From positions 2,642,441-2,706,440 of the forward strand of contig OU342820.1 in assembly GCA_910591455.2 (NCBI GenBank): a DNA stretch of 64,000 nt, read 5' to 3'. This DNA comes from Pholis gunnellus (lineage: Eukaryota; Chordata; Actinopteri; Perciformes; Pholidae). The position numbers were made by a program, and so were the translations under genes. The notes beneath the pieces were generated by a model. That model worked only from the letters and a program-made list of their open reading frames with translations, had not been told where the DNA came from and made no database searches. Below are positions 11,700 to 22,395 of this stretch, one piece after another (position 1 is the first letter of the stretch; the number at the start of each line of letters is the position of its first letter).

Positions 11700-12203
11700 C
11701 CACCACATGACAGAAGTAAGATTCTCCGTTGGTGTGTTGTCTTTCAATGAAGATAACATTAAATTAATCAGAAATACACTCTATACATTGTTAATGTGGT
11801 TAATGACTATTCTAGGTGGAAACGTCTGGTTTTTAATGAAATATCTACATAGGAGTATAGAGGCCCATTTCCAGCAACTATCACTCCAGTGTTCTAATGG
11901 CCTTAGAAGACTAATTGATGATTAGAAAACCCTTGTGCAAATATGTTAGCACAGCTGAAAACAGTTCTGCTGGTGAGAGAAGCTATAAAACTGGCCTTCC
12001 TTTGAGCTAGTTGAGTATCTGGAGCATCACATTTGTGGGTTGGATTCTACTCTCAACATGGCCAGAAAAAGAGAACTTTCATGTGAAACTCGCCGTCTAT
12101 TCTTGTTCTTAGAAATGAAGCTATTCCATGCGAGAAATTGCGAAGAAACTGAAAATTGACAGGAAATTGTCTGGATGACCCCAAACTTTTGAACGGTAGT
12201 GTA
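11700..12203 (+). mobile_element. Tc1-like transposon, internally deleted and decayed
   Basis: The 5' untranslated part of a fish Tc1-like element is followed by a transposase start at 12,058 (MARKRELSCETR). Two single-base losses then shift the frame relative to the expected SMREIAKKL helix-turn-helix, which is still readable in another frame near 12,117-12,155. After about 95 bp of coding sequence it jumps straight to the terminal inverted repeat CCAAACTTTTGAACGGTAGT, ending at TA near 12,203. The catalytic DDE region is wholly absent. I could not place the left inverted repeat, so the left boundary is approximate. Confidence 0.75.
12058..12165 (+). pseudogene. Tc1-like transposase N-terminal remnant
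   Basis: Starts with ATG and a basic MARKRELSCETR segment typical of Tc1-like transposases. Frameshifts follow within about 15 codons, and the gene is cut off after the first helix-turn-helix. Non-functional. Confidence 0.7.
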
Positions 12204-12204
12204 T

Positions 12205-13410
12205 GTATATTTAAAAACACAACAGTGAGCAGGTTGTGTCAGTGAACGGAAAATGAAAAATGTCAGGTGTAAGAAGAACAAATTAAAAACAATTCAGATA
12301 AATAGTTGGTGTGTAATTCTTCTTATAGCACCAGTTCTACAGGATAATCCCCTTTATTTATGTATTTATGGCAGTTCATGATGATTAAATTATCTTAAGG
12401 AACTGTCAAACTAATTCCGGTCTGATTGAGGGACATTTTTCCATTTTTCCGAATTGTTATCTCCAGTGCTATTTTTTTGATTTCTTGGCAATCTGATTGA
12501 ATCCTTATTTAATGGCTGAATCAATGATCAATGTTATTCTATTTTTACAAAACACTGACATGTTAAAACACATCAGCTGGAGCACATTACTGACTGTGAG
12601 TTGGACTTAGAAGTCCTCTGGACCTCTAACTTCTCTTGGACTGAGGAGCTACTCTTAGTGCTGAATGCCTCTTAGAGCAACAACTTAGAAGCCATTGAGA
12701 CTTTTAGGAGTTTCTCCTATCGCTGCAATTTAGGAGCTACTTTTAATGTGATGATGCTTTGTGAATACAACCCCTGGTTGCTCCGCTTTCCTAAAGAAAT
12801 CTATTGATGACTGGCGGGTTAGGGTTATTTTTTTTTTAGCAGGTCTTTTTGCATCAAGTCCAAAATTCTGAACCAAAGAAGACCTGTGCTCTAAAATACT
12901 ATTCCCCTCAGCCTGCCTTGTCTACTTCGTCAGTGAATGTCTTTCAACAGCCTGTTCACAGGTGGAGACAGAAACGAAAAGCAGCAGTGGGACTTTCTAA
13001 ATAAATAGTGTTGTACTCTACTGGACTGTCAGACTGTATTCTACACATACATCTATGTAATACTGATCTTGAGTTGACATATGTACATCATAACAATGTG
13101 TCCCAGAGACGTTGGTGAGAGATGCTGAGGCCAGGTGACTTAATGAGAGCATGTTGTTTTCCTCTGTCACAGCACAACCAAAGTGATGCTTGTTGCCACC
13201 AGAGGCCCGAATACCACAGACAGGAGTCGAGTAAATAACCTGTCAAAGTGCATCCAGTCACACCTGCCACCACTGTCACAGCCTGTGGTCACTTTCACCA
13301 TGAAAATATATTCAAGGACACCAAGTCAAACAAACAAAATCGTCTATATCTTAAATACACTGTGCTATCTGTGAGGTTAGTTTCAAAGAAAGGTTCTCAC
13401 TAGATCTACA
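12205..13410. other. Intergenic, no recognised feature
   Basis: No supported exon or known repeat. Confidence 0.4.
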
Positions 13411-13414
13411 GTGT

Positions 13415-14280
13415 AAAGTGCGTTCACACCAAACGCGGCGCAAATTATTCACGCAAGCAGATTACAAACAAAGTCTATGCACAGACACGATGAGACTGGA
13501 GTGACGCAAATTTGCGATGGCGCAGCACGATTGATGCAAATTTGCGCCAATCGCCAAACGGCCCAAACGCATGAGTTGAAATTGTTCAACTCCGGCGAAA
13601 AAAATCGCATGCCGCTGTGGTGCGATAGCCTTTCAGCGTTGAGATGTTTCTCCTGTCATCACTGACGTCCTTCCATTGTTGAATCAGGAAACAAATACTG
13701 TAGCCGTGTGTGTTCACCCGGAGCTCTACGATACCTTATATTAGTAGAGACCGGATCAAACTATGTTTATAAATGTATGTGTGTAAACTATATAGTACAA
13801 ACAATGAAAAAAACGCTGCCATTTTTACGCCAAGATGACGTTATTTTGAGTGTTGTTGGAGCTGCTACAATGTATAATAGCACCGATCGATCCGAGCTCC
13901 ATTGAGAAAACAAGCATTTTAAAAAGTTATTTGTTTGTCGTCTTGCAGGAACTAACAAAACATGAATTCAGACTTTTTACAAATCGGCATCATTACGTAG
14001 TTATTTCGGCGTCCCTTTTTGTCCGTTTATTGCCGTTAAATCACAGCAAAATCCACGGAGCACCTCCGGACTATGTTATGAACCAGACAAGACGGCATTT
14101 AGTTTCCCGGGATATCTGGGACTTCCACAACACGTACTAAGCAGAAATAGTCCATGGTCGATGGCGGAAATAAATGGCGGACAGTCGAACGGCTTCCAGG
14201 GCGATACGCCACACCCCCTCTCTGGCGCGAATGACCGCAAATGGTCCCCGGCAAGTTTTGGTGTGTGTGAACGCACCTTT
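13415..14280 (+). mobile_element. Non-autonomous terminal-inverted-repeat element (~866 bp)
   Basis: The left end reads AAAGTGCGTTCACACCAAAC. The right end, reverse-complemented, reads AAAGGTGCGTTCACACACAC before CAAAAC, so the ends are near-perfect inverted repeats. The interior contains repeated GCAAATTTGCG-like motifs and no long open frame. The target duplication is not clear, so the superfamily is not assigned. Confidence 0.6.
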
Positions 14281-14338
14281 CGGTGGAATATCTGGATTTT
14301 AAAAAATGAATTTTGGCATCATCCGTTTGTAATCTGAG
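14281..14338 (+). repeat. Repeat B copy 1, left part (split by hAT insertion)
   Basis: Shares TTTGGCATCA and TTTGTAATCTGAG-like blocks with the uninterrupted copy at 29,270-29,310. The rest of the repeat resumes at 15,527. Confidence 0.6.
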
Positions 14339-14699
14339 CAGTGGTGGGCGGTCAGGGCCAGCAAGGCCTTCTTTGCTGGCCTAGACAGAATTTTTTTTCC
14401 CCATTATCTTATTTTCTCATTGCACAGCTACTGTGTTCCTCAGTTGCTCTGCTTCCAGTGCAGCTTGTTTTAAGTAGAGCTTTTATCCAATCAGATTTCA
14501 CCTCTGTGTCTCTAGGTAAGAAGAGAGGCCCCAGGCCTGCAGACTCACAAGTGAATCCCTTTGCAGTTTAAGTGAATGGGGACGATATTGTTGATTATCA
14601 TAGTGTTCAACCAATCAGATCTTTAGTTTGACATGTTGGGCGTATTCTTTAACGTGCCAGAGCCTTCTAGCTGGCCTAGCCGTACATGTGGGGCGGTGA

Positions 14700-14860
14700 C
14701 AATCCCAATATCTGCTGCCTCTGTCTAGCGGACATTTTCAGCCCTCAAACGCATTAAAACATATTCAAGAAATAGAACTGGGGAGGCTCGACTGTCTTCA
14801 CTGGCGTCCATGAATCGAGAAGGACTTTGTCTAACTGGAACTAAAACGCACAGATGTACT
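14700..14860 (+). pseudogene. hAT transposase C-terminal remnant
   Basis: Conceptual translation gives ISAASV-stop-RTFSALKRIKTYSRN and then RLSSLASM. This matches the hAT C-terminal dimerisation region, where ISAAAxERxFSxLxxIKT is the usual pattern. It is isolated from any catalytic core. Confidence 0.7.
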
Positions 14861-15107
14861 GAACAACCGTGAGATTAAACTCTTTGTTAACAAAGAAAGG
14901 AGGATGGACTTTGTCTTTAAATAGTGAACAGCAGCTTGTAAGTTAACTGCTTTTGTTTTTACATCTGCAGTAGCTTTAATATGCTTGTTTATAAATTATT
15001 ATTTGGACAACTTGTTTTTATGAAGATGGATTTTTGTTTGGTTTAATATGTGACAGGAACTATTGTTACGTCCAATGTTGCTCTGGGGACATATTTAGCC
15101 GGTGCCA

Positions 15108-15300
15108 GTGTTGCCAACTTGGCGACTTTCTCGCTAAATCTGGCAACTTTCCAAACCCTCATGGCGACTTTTTTTGTTAAAAGTTACTAGTGATAAATCT
15201 AGCGACTTGTTTTGGTGTTGTTGGACACTTTTCTGGTGTTTTGACTCTGGCGTGAAAGCACGTACCGTTCTGCACTGTCGTGAACGAGCAGCGGGTGCTG
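15108..15300 (+). repeat. hAT-like repeat piece (CAGTGTTGCCAACTTGGCGAC)
   Basis: The start CAGTGTTGCCAACTTGGCG followed by ACTTTCTCGCTAAATCTGGC is a form of hAT terminus I recognise from fish genomes. It lies within the 14,339-15,526 element. I could not define its right boundary. Confidence 0.4.
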
Positions 15301-15526
15301 CCATGAGCCCCTCTGCTGCCCCAAAGCACTCACAGGCGGTCAGTCTCACAGCAGCCTCGCGCTGCAGTCAGAGCAGAGAGGAGACACACTCTCAATGTAT
15401 TCTCTGCATTTAGTGTATTTATAGGTGTTGGCTTCACTTTTACACGAAACAAATAGTAACCGTAGCTATGTTTCAGCTGCAGGACAGCAGTGAAGGCCCA
15501 GGTATAAAATGCACTGCCCGCCACTG

Positions 15527-15710
15527 AATCTGAGTAGTATTGACCAATCACGTTGGAGCAGGCTTTGGTTGACTGCAGGTAAAATGTCTGATGAAGAGCA
15601 AAAGAGGAAGAACACAATAACTGAAATACAATCTGGGAAACCACCGGCTATCATCACCGATAATTTAGCTTCTTATTGGTTTAACATTAACTTGTAAACT
15701 GTGAAATATT
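15527..15710 (+). repeat. Repeat B copy 1, right part
   Basis: Blocks such as GACCAATCACGTTGGAG, TCTGGGAAACCACCGGCTAT and TTTAGCTTCTTATTGGTTT match 29,310-29,460 in the same orientation. With 14,281-14,338 it forms one repeat split by the hAT insertion. Confidence 0.75.
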
Positions 15711-16249
15711 CCTATTCCTAGTCATGCAATTGTTTTACTGAGGCGTGTAAATCACGAGAGGAACAATTTGTAATCTGTCAGAAACCGGAGGCCAGACTGA
15801 AGCAGGTGTTAGTCACTGTGAGGAGTCAGCTTTCAGTGAATTAAGAAATACAACAGTCAGTAAAATAAAATGTGCACGCACAAACACATGGCTAAAAACA
15901 TAATCTGCTGGCAAAGATAATAATAACACATTCATTATCTCACAAATAAAAAGGCTGAATTCATGAGCAATGAGACACTTGCAGAATTCAATACACTGCA
16001 AGACCGTATGACCCATTTCTACTTGTGCTATTGTTGCTCTTTAACGTTTTAGCAATTATCATTATCACAGTCGTTACATACACTTAAGTTACAGAGAGCC
16101 ACTTCAAAACGTCCTAGATTCATGTAATCCATCATAGAGAACACCATGCCTGCTTTGATTGTTGCCAGATGTATGGTGTAGTGTGATAATGCCGACACAT
16201 TATCACCAATGCGTCAAATAATGCAGCTTGGTCAGTGGCTATAAGCTTC
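15711..16249. other. Intergenic, no recognised feature
   Basis: No supported exon or repeat. Confidence 0.4.
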
Positions 16250-16480
16250 AAAGTGTGACGCTCTTTATACTCCTCTGGCGCCAATTTTGAACGACTGTCA
16301 ATACACGAGACGTTGCAAACTAAAAGTTAGGTTTAGGCAACAAAAACACTTGAGGAAAAGATCGTGGTTGACGTAAACTTAGCTACTAACGCGAGTCACA
16401 TGACTTACGACACTAACAGCTCACGTGACTAAATGTCAGCGTTTACTTTTACTCTCACGCGGGACATGAACAGCGGCCTC
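16250..16480 (+). repeat. Interspersed repeat (GTTAGGTTTAGGCAAC type)
   Basis: Contains AAAGTTAGGTTTAGGCAACA, GAGGAAAAGATCGTGGTTG and a CACGTGAC-rich end. It is related, in inverse orientation, to 9,095-9,460. Class not assigned. Confidence 0.5.
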
Positions 16481-16623
16481 CTGAAGGAAAGTCCTGTTTG
16501 TTTCATTTGGTCTGATTTTCTTGGACTGTCTTAAGCAGGGTTTCAGAGGGTCGGAACATTTTTCGGATATTCTTCAACTTTCAATTACAACAAAATTGTT
16601 ATTTTCTAATTGTGAACTTACAT

Positions 16624-16845
16624 TACATTACAGTCATTTAGCTGACGCTTTTATCCAAAGCAACTTACATTTTTTAGATGCTACCATACCGTAGGCACAG
16701 CTACGGGAGCAATTTCCGGGGTTAAGTGTCTTGCTCAAGGACACGTCGACTTGCAACTAGTGGTGCCGGAGCCAGAGCCAGGGTTTGAACCATCAACCCT
16801 CTGATTGAAAGACGGCCCTATTCTCCACTCAGCCACAGACGCCCC
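16624..16845 (-). mobile_element. Complete tRNA-headed SINE with LINE tail (tail type 1)
   Basis: Read on the minus strand, it starts GGGGCGTCTGTGGCTGAGTGG. An A-box-like TGGCTGAGTGG lies at plus 16,825-16,835 and a B box GGTTCAAACCC at plus 16,781-16,791. A core with GTGTCCTTGAGCAAGACACT and GCTCCCGTAGCTGTGCCTAC follows. It ends in a tail, GTAAGTTGCTTTGGATAAAA and GCGTCAGCTAAATGA, that matches the LINE 3' end at 23,523. Sharing a LINE tail is how SINEs recruit LINE reverse transcriptase (established knowledge). Confidence 0.8.
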
Positions 16846-16859
16846 TTAGACCATAGCCA

Positions 16860-17995
16860 GTATTCAGTCAAATTGCACACAGCCGACCCTGTTGGCTTCA
16901 TCATTCTTTCATATAGCTGAATATATAGCCCATGTGTTTACATTTTATTCATGTTAATTACCATACATTTACGTGAAGTCCCATAGAAAGTTTCCACCTT
17001 GATGACAACCCTGTTGATCTCGGGGAGTGAGTTTCCCAGCTGGCTTCCAATAAGCAGCCAGTGACCTGCTGCTAACCCTCGTCTCTGGATTCCTGCCACA
17101 CTTCTACCTTCTTATCCACCACCACGCCTCGCTTCAGCCAGGTCACTAGTCAACAGATCATCTGCAGTCTCCTTTAACAGCAGCTATACTACAGCTCTCC
17201 ATCCTGTCTATCCACCCCTGTCAGTTACCAATAAAGTTATCTTAAAAACTGTTCCAGACAACCTTTTTCAATCTGAGATAGGTATGGTAAATGTCAGGTT
17301 TTAGTGACAGCTGATAAAATCCTCCAACAACACAATAATACAAATGTGTCACAGCGGGAACCTCCGTCCATCGTTTCAGAGGGGAGTCAAACTGACAGGC
17401 TGGAATTTGAAATTGAACAAAAGGCCAATATTGGCTGGATGCTTCTGCCACGCATCTAGTGCCCAAAGCAAGATATGAAATTGAAGTGGAAGAGACAGAG
17501 AAAAAGAAAAGAACAGCGTTTGCACTCAGCAGTGCACCATCTGTCTCAACATCCGGTTTGATCTGAGTTGGCAGTTGCAGTGTGTGATTCATGCTCCATG
17601 CTGGTCAAATGTTTCAGAACACAAGGAGTTCAATTAAAGCATCTACATCAACAGGAATGACATGTATAATCTGCTATAATGTCCATTAGCACCTTTTCCT
17701 TTGACCTGCAGCCCTTGTGTCATTATGCTATGGACAAAGGATTCAACACAGCACCAGCACGTTGTCCAATGACACAGTGGCAATAAAGTGAGCACACTCC
17801 CATATCTGTTTTATGTAAGACTTCAGAAAACCACCAAAGTAAATCATTTTAAAACCATACAGTACCTTAAGCCACTTTGGGACTTCCAACAAGTTCAGTG
17901 GAGCTTGGTGAGTTCTGTTCCAACTTAGCTTGTAGTGTCAAATCAAAGCAGACCAACCAGAGGACAGTGCAACAGCAGGTATGTGATTTTAAAAA
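16860..17995. other. Intergenic, no recognised feature
   Basis: No splice-bounded exon identified. The open frame at 17,242-17,592 (minus) lacks coding character. Confidence 0.4.
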
Positions 17996-18002
17996 GGTAC
18001 AT

Positions 18003-18008
18003 TTTATT
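18003..18008 (-). terminator. Candidate polyadenylation signal for the minus-strand gene
   Basis: AATAAA on the minus strand, about 0.5 kb downstream of the proposed stop codon. Confidence 0.35.
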
Positions 18009-18503
18009 AAATGCATCTGCTGATCATCAACCTTCACAGATCTCCGAGGCGACCTTTCAATCCATCACTCTGATTTGTAGAACGATGCTCGTCATTGTAG
18101 CGTGAGACTTTGCCTGTAGAACACAGCTGATGGTGATTTGAGCTTTTAACAGTTGCTCATGATTATGACTTGATTCATCATTATGACAGAGGTCCAGCAC
18201 TGATGATGCAGGATGACATCACCACTGTCCAATGAATGAGTAACCTGTCAGTCGGTAAGACTCCACGTGAGCTCCTCTTGGTTCATAATGAGTTAGTGTG
18301 AAGGCAACAATAGACCAAACTACACGTGACAGCTTTTGCCGTTGATTGATGCCATCCCAAAATAAGAGCACAGAAGGTGACTGTTCCACATTATCCATTG
18401 CTTCAGGAGAGACGATTCTTCCCTTTGCAGGGGACCACACATCGGGAACCAAATGCTCCAAATCTTCAATACGGAACAGTCCAGGCACAATGATCTCTTC
18501 AGT

Positions 18504-20177
18504 TCACATCTTATAGTTCTTTCCTTTCTTTTGTAGGCCACACACCGTGATCATTATGCGTTCATATACTGCACAACCAGTACTGCAGCCAAACCGCCTT
18601 ACAAGATCAAATCAACCATGGCTTTCACTTTGAGTGACGGATTATGCAGCTACAGGGCAGACATTGGATTTTGTATTCATTGCATCAATACAAATTCAGT
18701 AATAAGTCAGGATGACCGACAATCATTTCCTTCCTACCCGAGTACTGTCACATCTATATCAAGATTATGTTTCAGGAAAATCCTAAAACAAGCCATTTGA
18801 TTAAAATCATTGCTTTTTGTTACGATTGTCAATAAATCGATCTTATTCTCTTTTTGTACTACTATATTACTAAATACAATCTACAGACTCAATGGTACAA
18901 ATAAACAAACCAGATTCTGTTATTCCTGCAAAACAGCACATCTTTAAAGAGATTTAACCAATAAGCATTCCACACACGACTCATTCTCTGTTTTTCTCAA
19001 CATCGCTGAACTTTTGCACTGAAGCACATCGATGTCGCGTATAAGAGCAGATTATCAAGCATCCCTCCTCACGGCGGCTCCTGACTCTCCCCGTGTGTCA
19101 CACATACCTGGTCTTAATGGTGGGGTTCATCCTGAGAGGAAACAGTCCCAGGTCTATGTCTCTGCTGTCAGGATTAAACTCTAGGGCTCCTGATATGTAA
19201 ATCAGAAAGTAGTCCCAGAGCTCGGGTAACTTCTGGGAGGAGAGAATCATGAGGGAAACTTTAGGGGTGGTTCTGTTTGTGGGAGAGACGAGCTACTCAA
19301 CACTGTCACTTCACCTCTCCTCAGCCTGCCTTTAAGCGCTACCGGCTCACCCAGCCTCAACAGTCCACTCAGCACCTACATTCAGCTGACTCCTCCCTTC
19401 AGGACACATCACAAGACCAGAATGAACCCCCCCCCCTCTCCAAACTGCCCTACTTTCCCATGGGATCGTTCACATTTCAACACGATTCATCTAGTTTTAC
19501 ATGATGACTGTGACATTCTTTACCCGGGAGAGGCTCGCTTTGTCTGTTGCTTTACAGATGCTAAATATGTTATATATATATATATGTTCTTCAAAGTGCA
19601 AGAGACTTTAACTACTTGAGTCACTGCACATATGATGCAGTGTTACTGTGAATGATGCGCTTAATGTGCAGGGTTTGATAATCACAGAAACAATGTGCAG
19701 AATTAAAATGAATACACAAATAAAAAGAGCCATCTGAACAGTATGTGATCCTCACCAACAGTCCCACACACATACATCGCACATCCTTTATCAGGTGAAT
19801 ACTAAAATGTTAAGACTTCACACATTGTTGGTCAACACTGAGCATGCGTATTAATTATAATTGGGCATCTGTGAGTTCAGATAGGATCAACTTAGCGCTG
19901 ACTCCATGTTCCATAGTGTGAAGAAGCAGTGAGCCACATGTTTCCATAAGAACAGCGGTACAGCCGGACTGCTTACGAGCCCAACCTCTCGAGACTGTCT
20001 GAAAGAAATGTTTAAGGAAAAGACCCATTCGCAGATTGATATTGAAGTTTTCTAGACTTATTATTGCGCTCTCTGTCCGCGCAGGTGTTGAAGCCAAACG
20101 CGTTTCACGTACCAGTAGATGAGCGACAGTCCGTCGAATCGCTCGAGCTCTCTCCCCCGCTGTTTGAGCAGAGACAT
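18504..20177 (-). CDS. Tentative three-exon small protein gene (90 codons), not recognised
   Basis: Proposed coding exons on the minus strand are 20177-20109, 19232-19108 and 18582-18504, which join in phase to 90 codons plus TGA. Exon 1 starts MSLLKQRGRELERFDG. Exon 2 has a clean acceptor (TCTCCTCCCAG) and donor (CAG|GTATGT) and reads KLPELWDYFLIYISGALEF, a mildly hydrophobic stretch. Exon 3 (after TTGGCTGCAG) encodes TGCAVYERIMITVCGLQKK and ends soon after. A minus-strand AATAAA lies at 18,003-18,008. Weak point: the exon 1 donor that keeps the frame (TAC|GTGAAA) is poorer than the adjacent CTG|GTACGT, which would create a stop. Alternatives are a non-coding RNA or a different exon set. I recognise no family. 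Confidence 0.38.
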
Positions 20178-20560
20178 GTTGTCCAAACGTGTCCAGGTGT
20201 TCCGCTGTAGTGGACTTCCACAGTTGCAGCTAAGTGGCCCCGTCCCTTAAACGCATCACTCTGCCCGCTCTCCAGCTCGTGCAGCGCGTGCCCTCTCTGA
20301 CCGACCGCGTGGATGTGTCAGCATTCATTCCCCTTCAAATCAATGGGACGGACGCTGCTCGCCGGTAACGGGACGCTCTGTCGGCCTGATTCTAATCTGA
20401 CCGACACGTGGGCTTCCTCCGGCTGACTGACCTTTATCCATCTGTTAAGACACAAACTCTCCGTCTCTCCAGCCGCCACAGTGGTAACCGTTCTCACCGG
20501 CCGTACCGCGGAGCAGCGCGGAGCAGCGCGGAGGACTCCTGTGGATCAGTGCTGCTGCAT
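20100..20560 (-). promoter_or_regulatory. GC- and CpG-rich promoter-like segment
   Basis: Contrasts with the AT-rich surroundings: many CG dinucleotides (for example GCGCGGAGCAGCGCGGAG near 20,515). It covers the first exon of the tentative minus-strand gene, as a CpG-island promoter would. Confidence 0.5.
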
Positions 20561-21082
20561 TCAAAGTTCAATTAAGAAAAACAGGCCATACGCTATCCAC
20601 GGGATTAGTAGTCTACCTGCTCGGAGGATTCATGACAGTCGGTTATTTACCCGTATGACGCCTCTGACTGACGTTTGACCTTGTGGTAGGCCTACTTGTC
20701 TGGTTCAGAGTGACAGTTGTGATCCTGTAGTTAATTATATAGATTAAATGCTAATTTGAAAGAAAATCAATAAACAAACACAAAGCTGGTGTTGCATTAT
20801 CTCTTAAAGTTTCAATGTTTTTTTCCACAATAAAAGTTAAATTACCTTGTTACAATTACATATACTGCACCTTCATTAAAAACAAATCTATGATTAATCT
20901 ATTATTGCTCATTTGAAAAGTTGAACTTTGTCCTGTCTCCCATACCAAACAGAACTGTTACACCATGGGCAGTGGCGGCAGCTACAAATAAAAACAACAT
21001 TTTACAAATTGTCAATATTTGTGTTTTTGAAATATGGAATGTACCCAGTAATATGTATAAAATATGATATCTGCGGTAAATA
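20561..21082. other. Intergenic, no recognised feature
   Basis: AT-rich, no supported exon or repeat. Confidence 0.4.
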
Positions 21083-21085
21083 TAT

Positions 21086-21781
21086 GGCCAAATCCCAATG
21101 TCCCCCCTTACGGACTCACGGACTTTGAGGCGCGCTCCCGCGAAGTCCGTGAGGGTTTAGGGTTGTCCCACTGTCAAATCATCGAGTGTTTGAGGCTCTC
21201 TCGCACACATTTTGAGCCCTTTATGAACCCTTTCCGTAAATCAGCATGGTATGCTGATTTAGCCTAAGGGAATTACCCACAAATCATTGCAATGTGACGT
21301 TAAACACCAGTGGACGCATGGAGACGTAAAAAAAAGGTAAACAAAGAGGACGGATCACGTGTGTTCAGTCTGGAGTATTACATTTACACAAACATTAAGG
21401 GTTAAAGATGGAACAACAAATAAACATGAAATCAGAAGATATTTATTTATTTATTCATTAAATATTTGATTTTGTCATTGAAGCTGTTTTGACAAACGAG
21501 TAAATAGATTATATGAAGTTATACTTCATCCTGTGAGGAAAGAGTCTGTAAGACGTTCAAATCAGGGAGTACAAAGTATAAAATAAATACACACAATTAT
21601 ACATCATATTTGTTGTCATTTTCATAGTAATGTGATATGTTGCAGCAAAGTGCTGTCCCATTCCTATTTACACCATCTCAAGCCCTCACAGCCTCTCAAC
21701 CTCAACCATTTACCAGGTGACGTCAATTAAGTCCTTGAGGGTTCAGGGCTTAGGGTTTAGGGGGGACATTGGGATTTGGCC
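21086..21781 (+). mobile_element. Terminal-inverted-repeat element, 696 bp, no coding capacity
   Basis: The left end begins GGCCAAATCCCAATGTCCCC and the right end is its exact reverse complement; 23 bases match. Both ends are flanked by TAT (21,083-21,085 and 21,782-21,784), a possible 3-bp target duplication. Just inside the ends are CCTCAAGGAC/CCCTAAACCCT-like motifs. There is no long open frame, so it is a MITE-like non-autonomous element. The 3-bp duplication would fit a Harbinger-type element, but that is inference. Confidence 0.8.
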
Positions 21782-21784
21782 TAT

Positions 21785-22395
21785 GCTTTTCCTGCACGTC
21801 CTCTCCGCATGTGCACGTCTCAGCTGGCTGGGGCGCCGGAGAAACTGCCCCAAAGAGGCGGGTCTATGAAGCAGTTTAGCCAATGATGCTTTAATGCTTT
21901 AATGCGATTCAGTTTGCAGCTGCGCGTTCCTGTCCGGACTAGGGGAGCGCCCGCGCCAGCCCATTTCTAACTATAAAGCAGGGAACCTCTGCTGTATTCC
22001 AAACCTACATACTACTGACGGAGGCAGTATACAGTATACTGAATTGGTCGACAGTATGCATTATGAAACTGTTGAATCTATTTATTTTACTGTATACTAG
22101 GCCGGGCTTTAGCCTTATAACAACAGCACTGGACCAAAAATACAACTTATTGAACCAATGTTTGATGCTGCATGGTTTGGGGCTATTTTAGTTGAGGCCC
22201 CCAGGCAGTGGCCTTGCATAATGATGAAGTCCTGGTGTTTTTTCCTGAACCAGAGTGTATTTTATTGTGTTTCTGACCGTGAGTTGGCTATGTCAGTTTG
22301 TCATGGCAGATGTGTTGCTGAGGAACACAAGAAAGCGAGTTGAGTGTGAACTTGTTAGTGTGTTTTCCAGAAAGCAGCAACACCACAGAGAAAAA
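21785..22395. other. Intergenic, no recognised gene
   Basis: Contains a TACATACTACT/GCAGTATAC-rich stretch (about 22,005-22,110) of the kind repeated in fish genomes. Otherwise nothing. Confidence 0.35.

Larger units (their letters stand above)
14339..15526 (+). mobile_element. Second hAT element, decayed (1,188 bp)
   Basis: Begins CAGTGGTGGGCGGTCAGGGC and ends ...GCCCGCCACTG, giving imperfect inverted termini. It is flanked by an identical 8-bp duplication, AATCTGAG, at 14,331-14,338 and 15,527-15,534. Around 14,725-14,810 the plus strand reads TFSALKRIKTYSRNRTGEA, the C-terminal dimerisation block of hAT transposases (ZMYM1-like group), with a stop just upstream. The transposase is otherwise deleted. 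A second repeat unit (15,108) lies inside its right half. Part of the same family occurs inverted at 24,360-24,694. Confidence 0.8.

Noticed and set aside
15509..15697. 62-residue plus-strand open frame
   Set aside because: Lies within repeat B; the matching copy at 29 kb does not keep the frame.
18039..18119. Possible terminal exon after GTTCTACAG (minus), reading KVSRYNDEHRSTNQ
   Set aside because: Open for 25 codons to a TGA, but it does not join in phase with the exon at 19,108-19,232; kept only as an alternative end for that gene.
18219..18488. 89-residue minus-strand open frame downstream of the tentative small gene
   Set aside because: No splice sites join it in phase with the other exons; more likely part of the 3' UTR.
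21700..21781. Telomere-like TTAGGG/TTTAGGG sequence
   Set aside because: Only a few imperfect units, and they belong to the subterminal part of the 21,086-21,781 transposable element.
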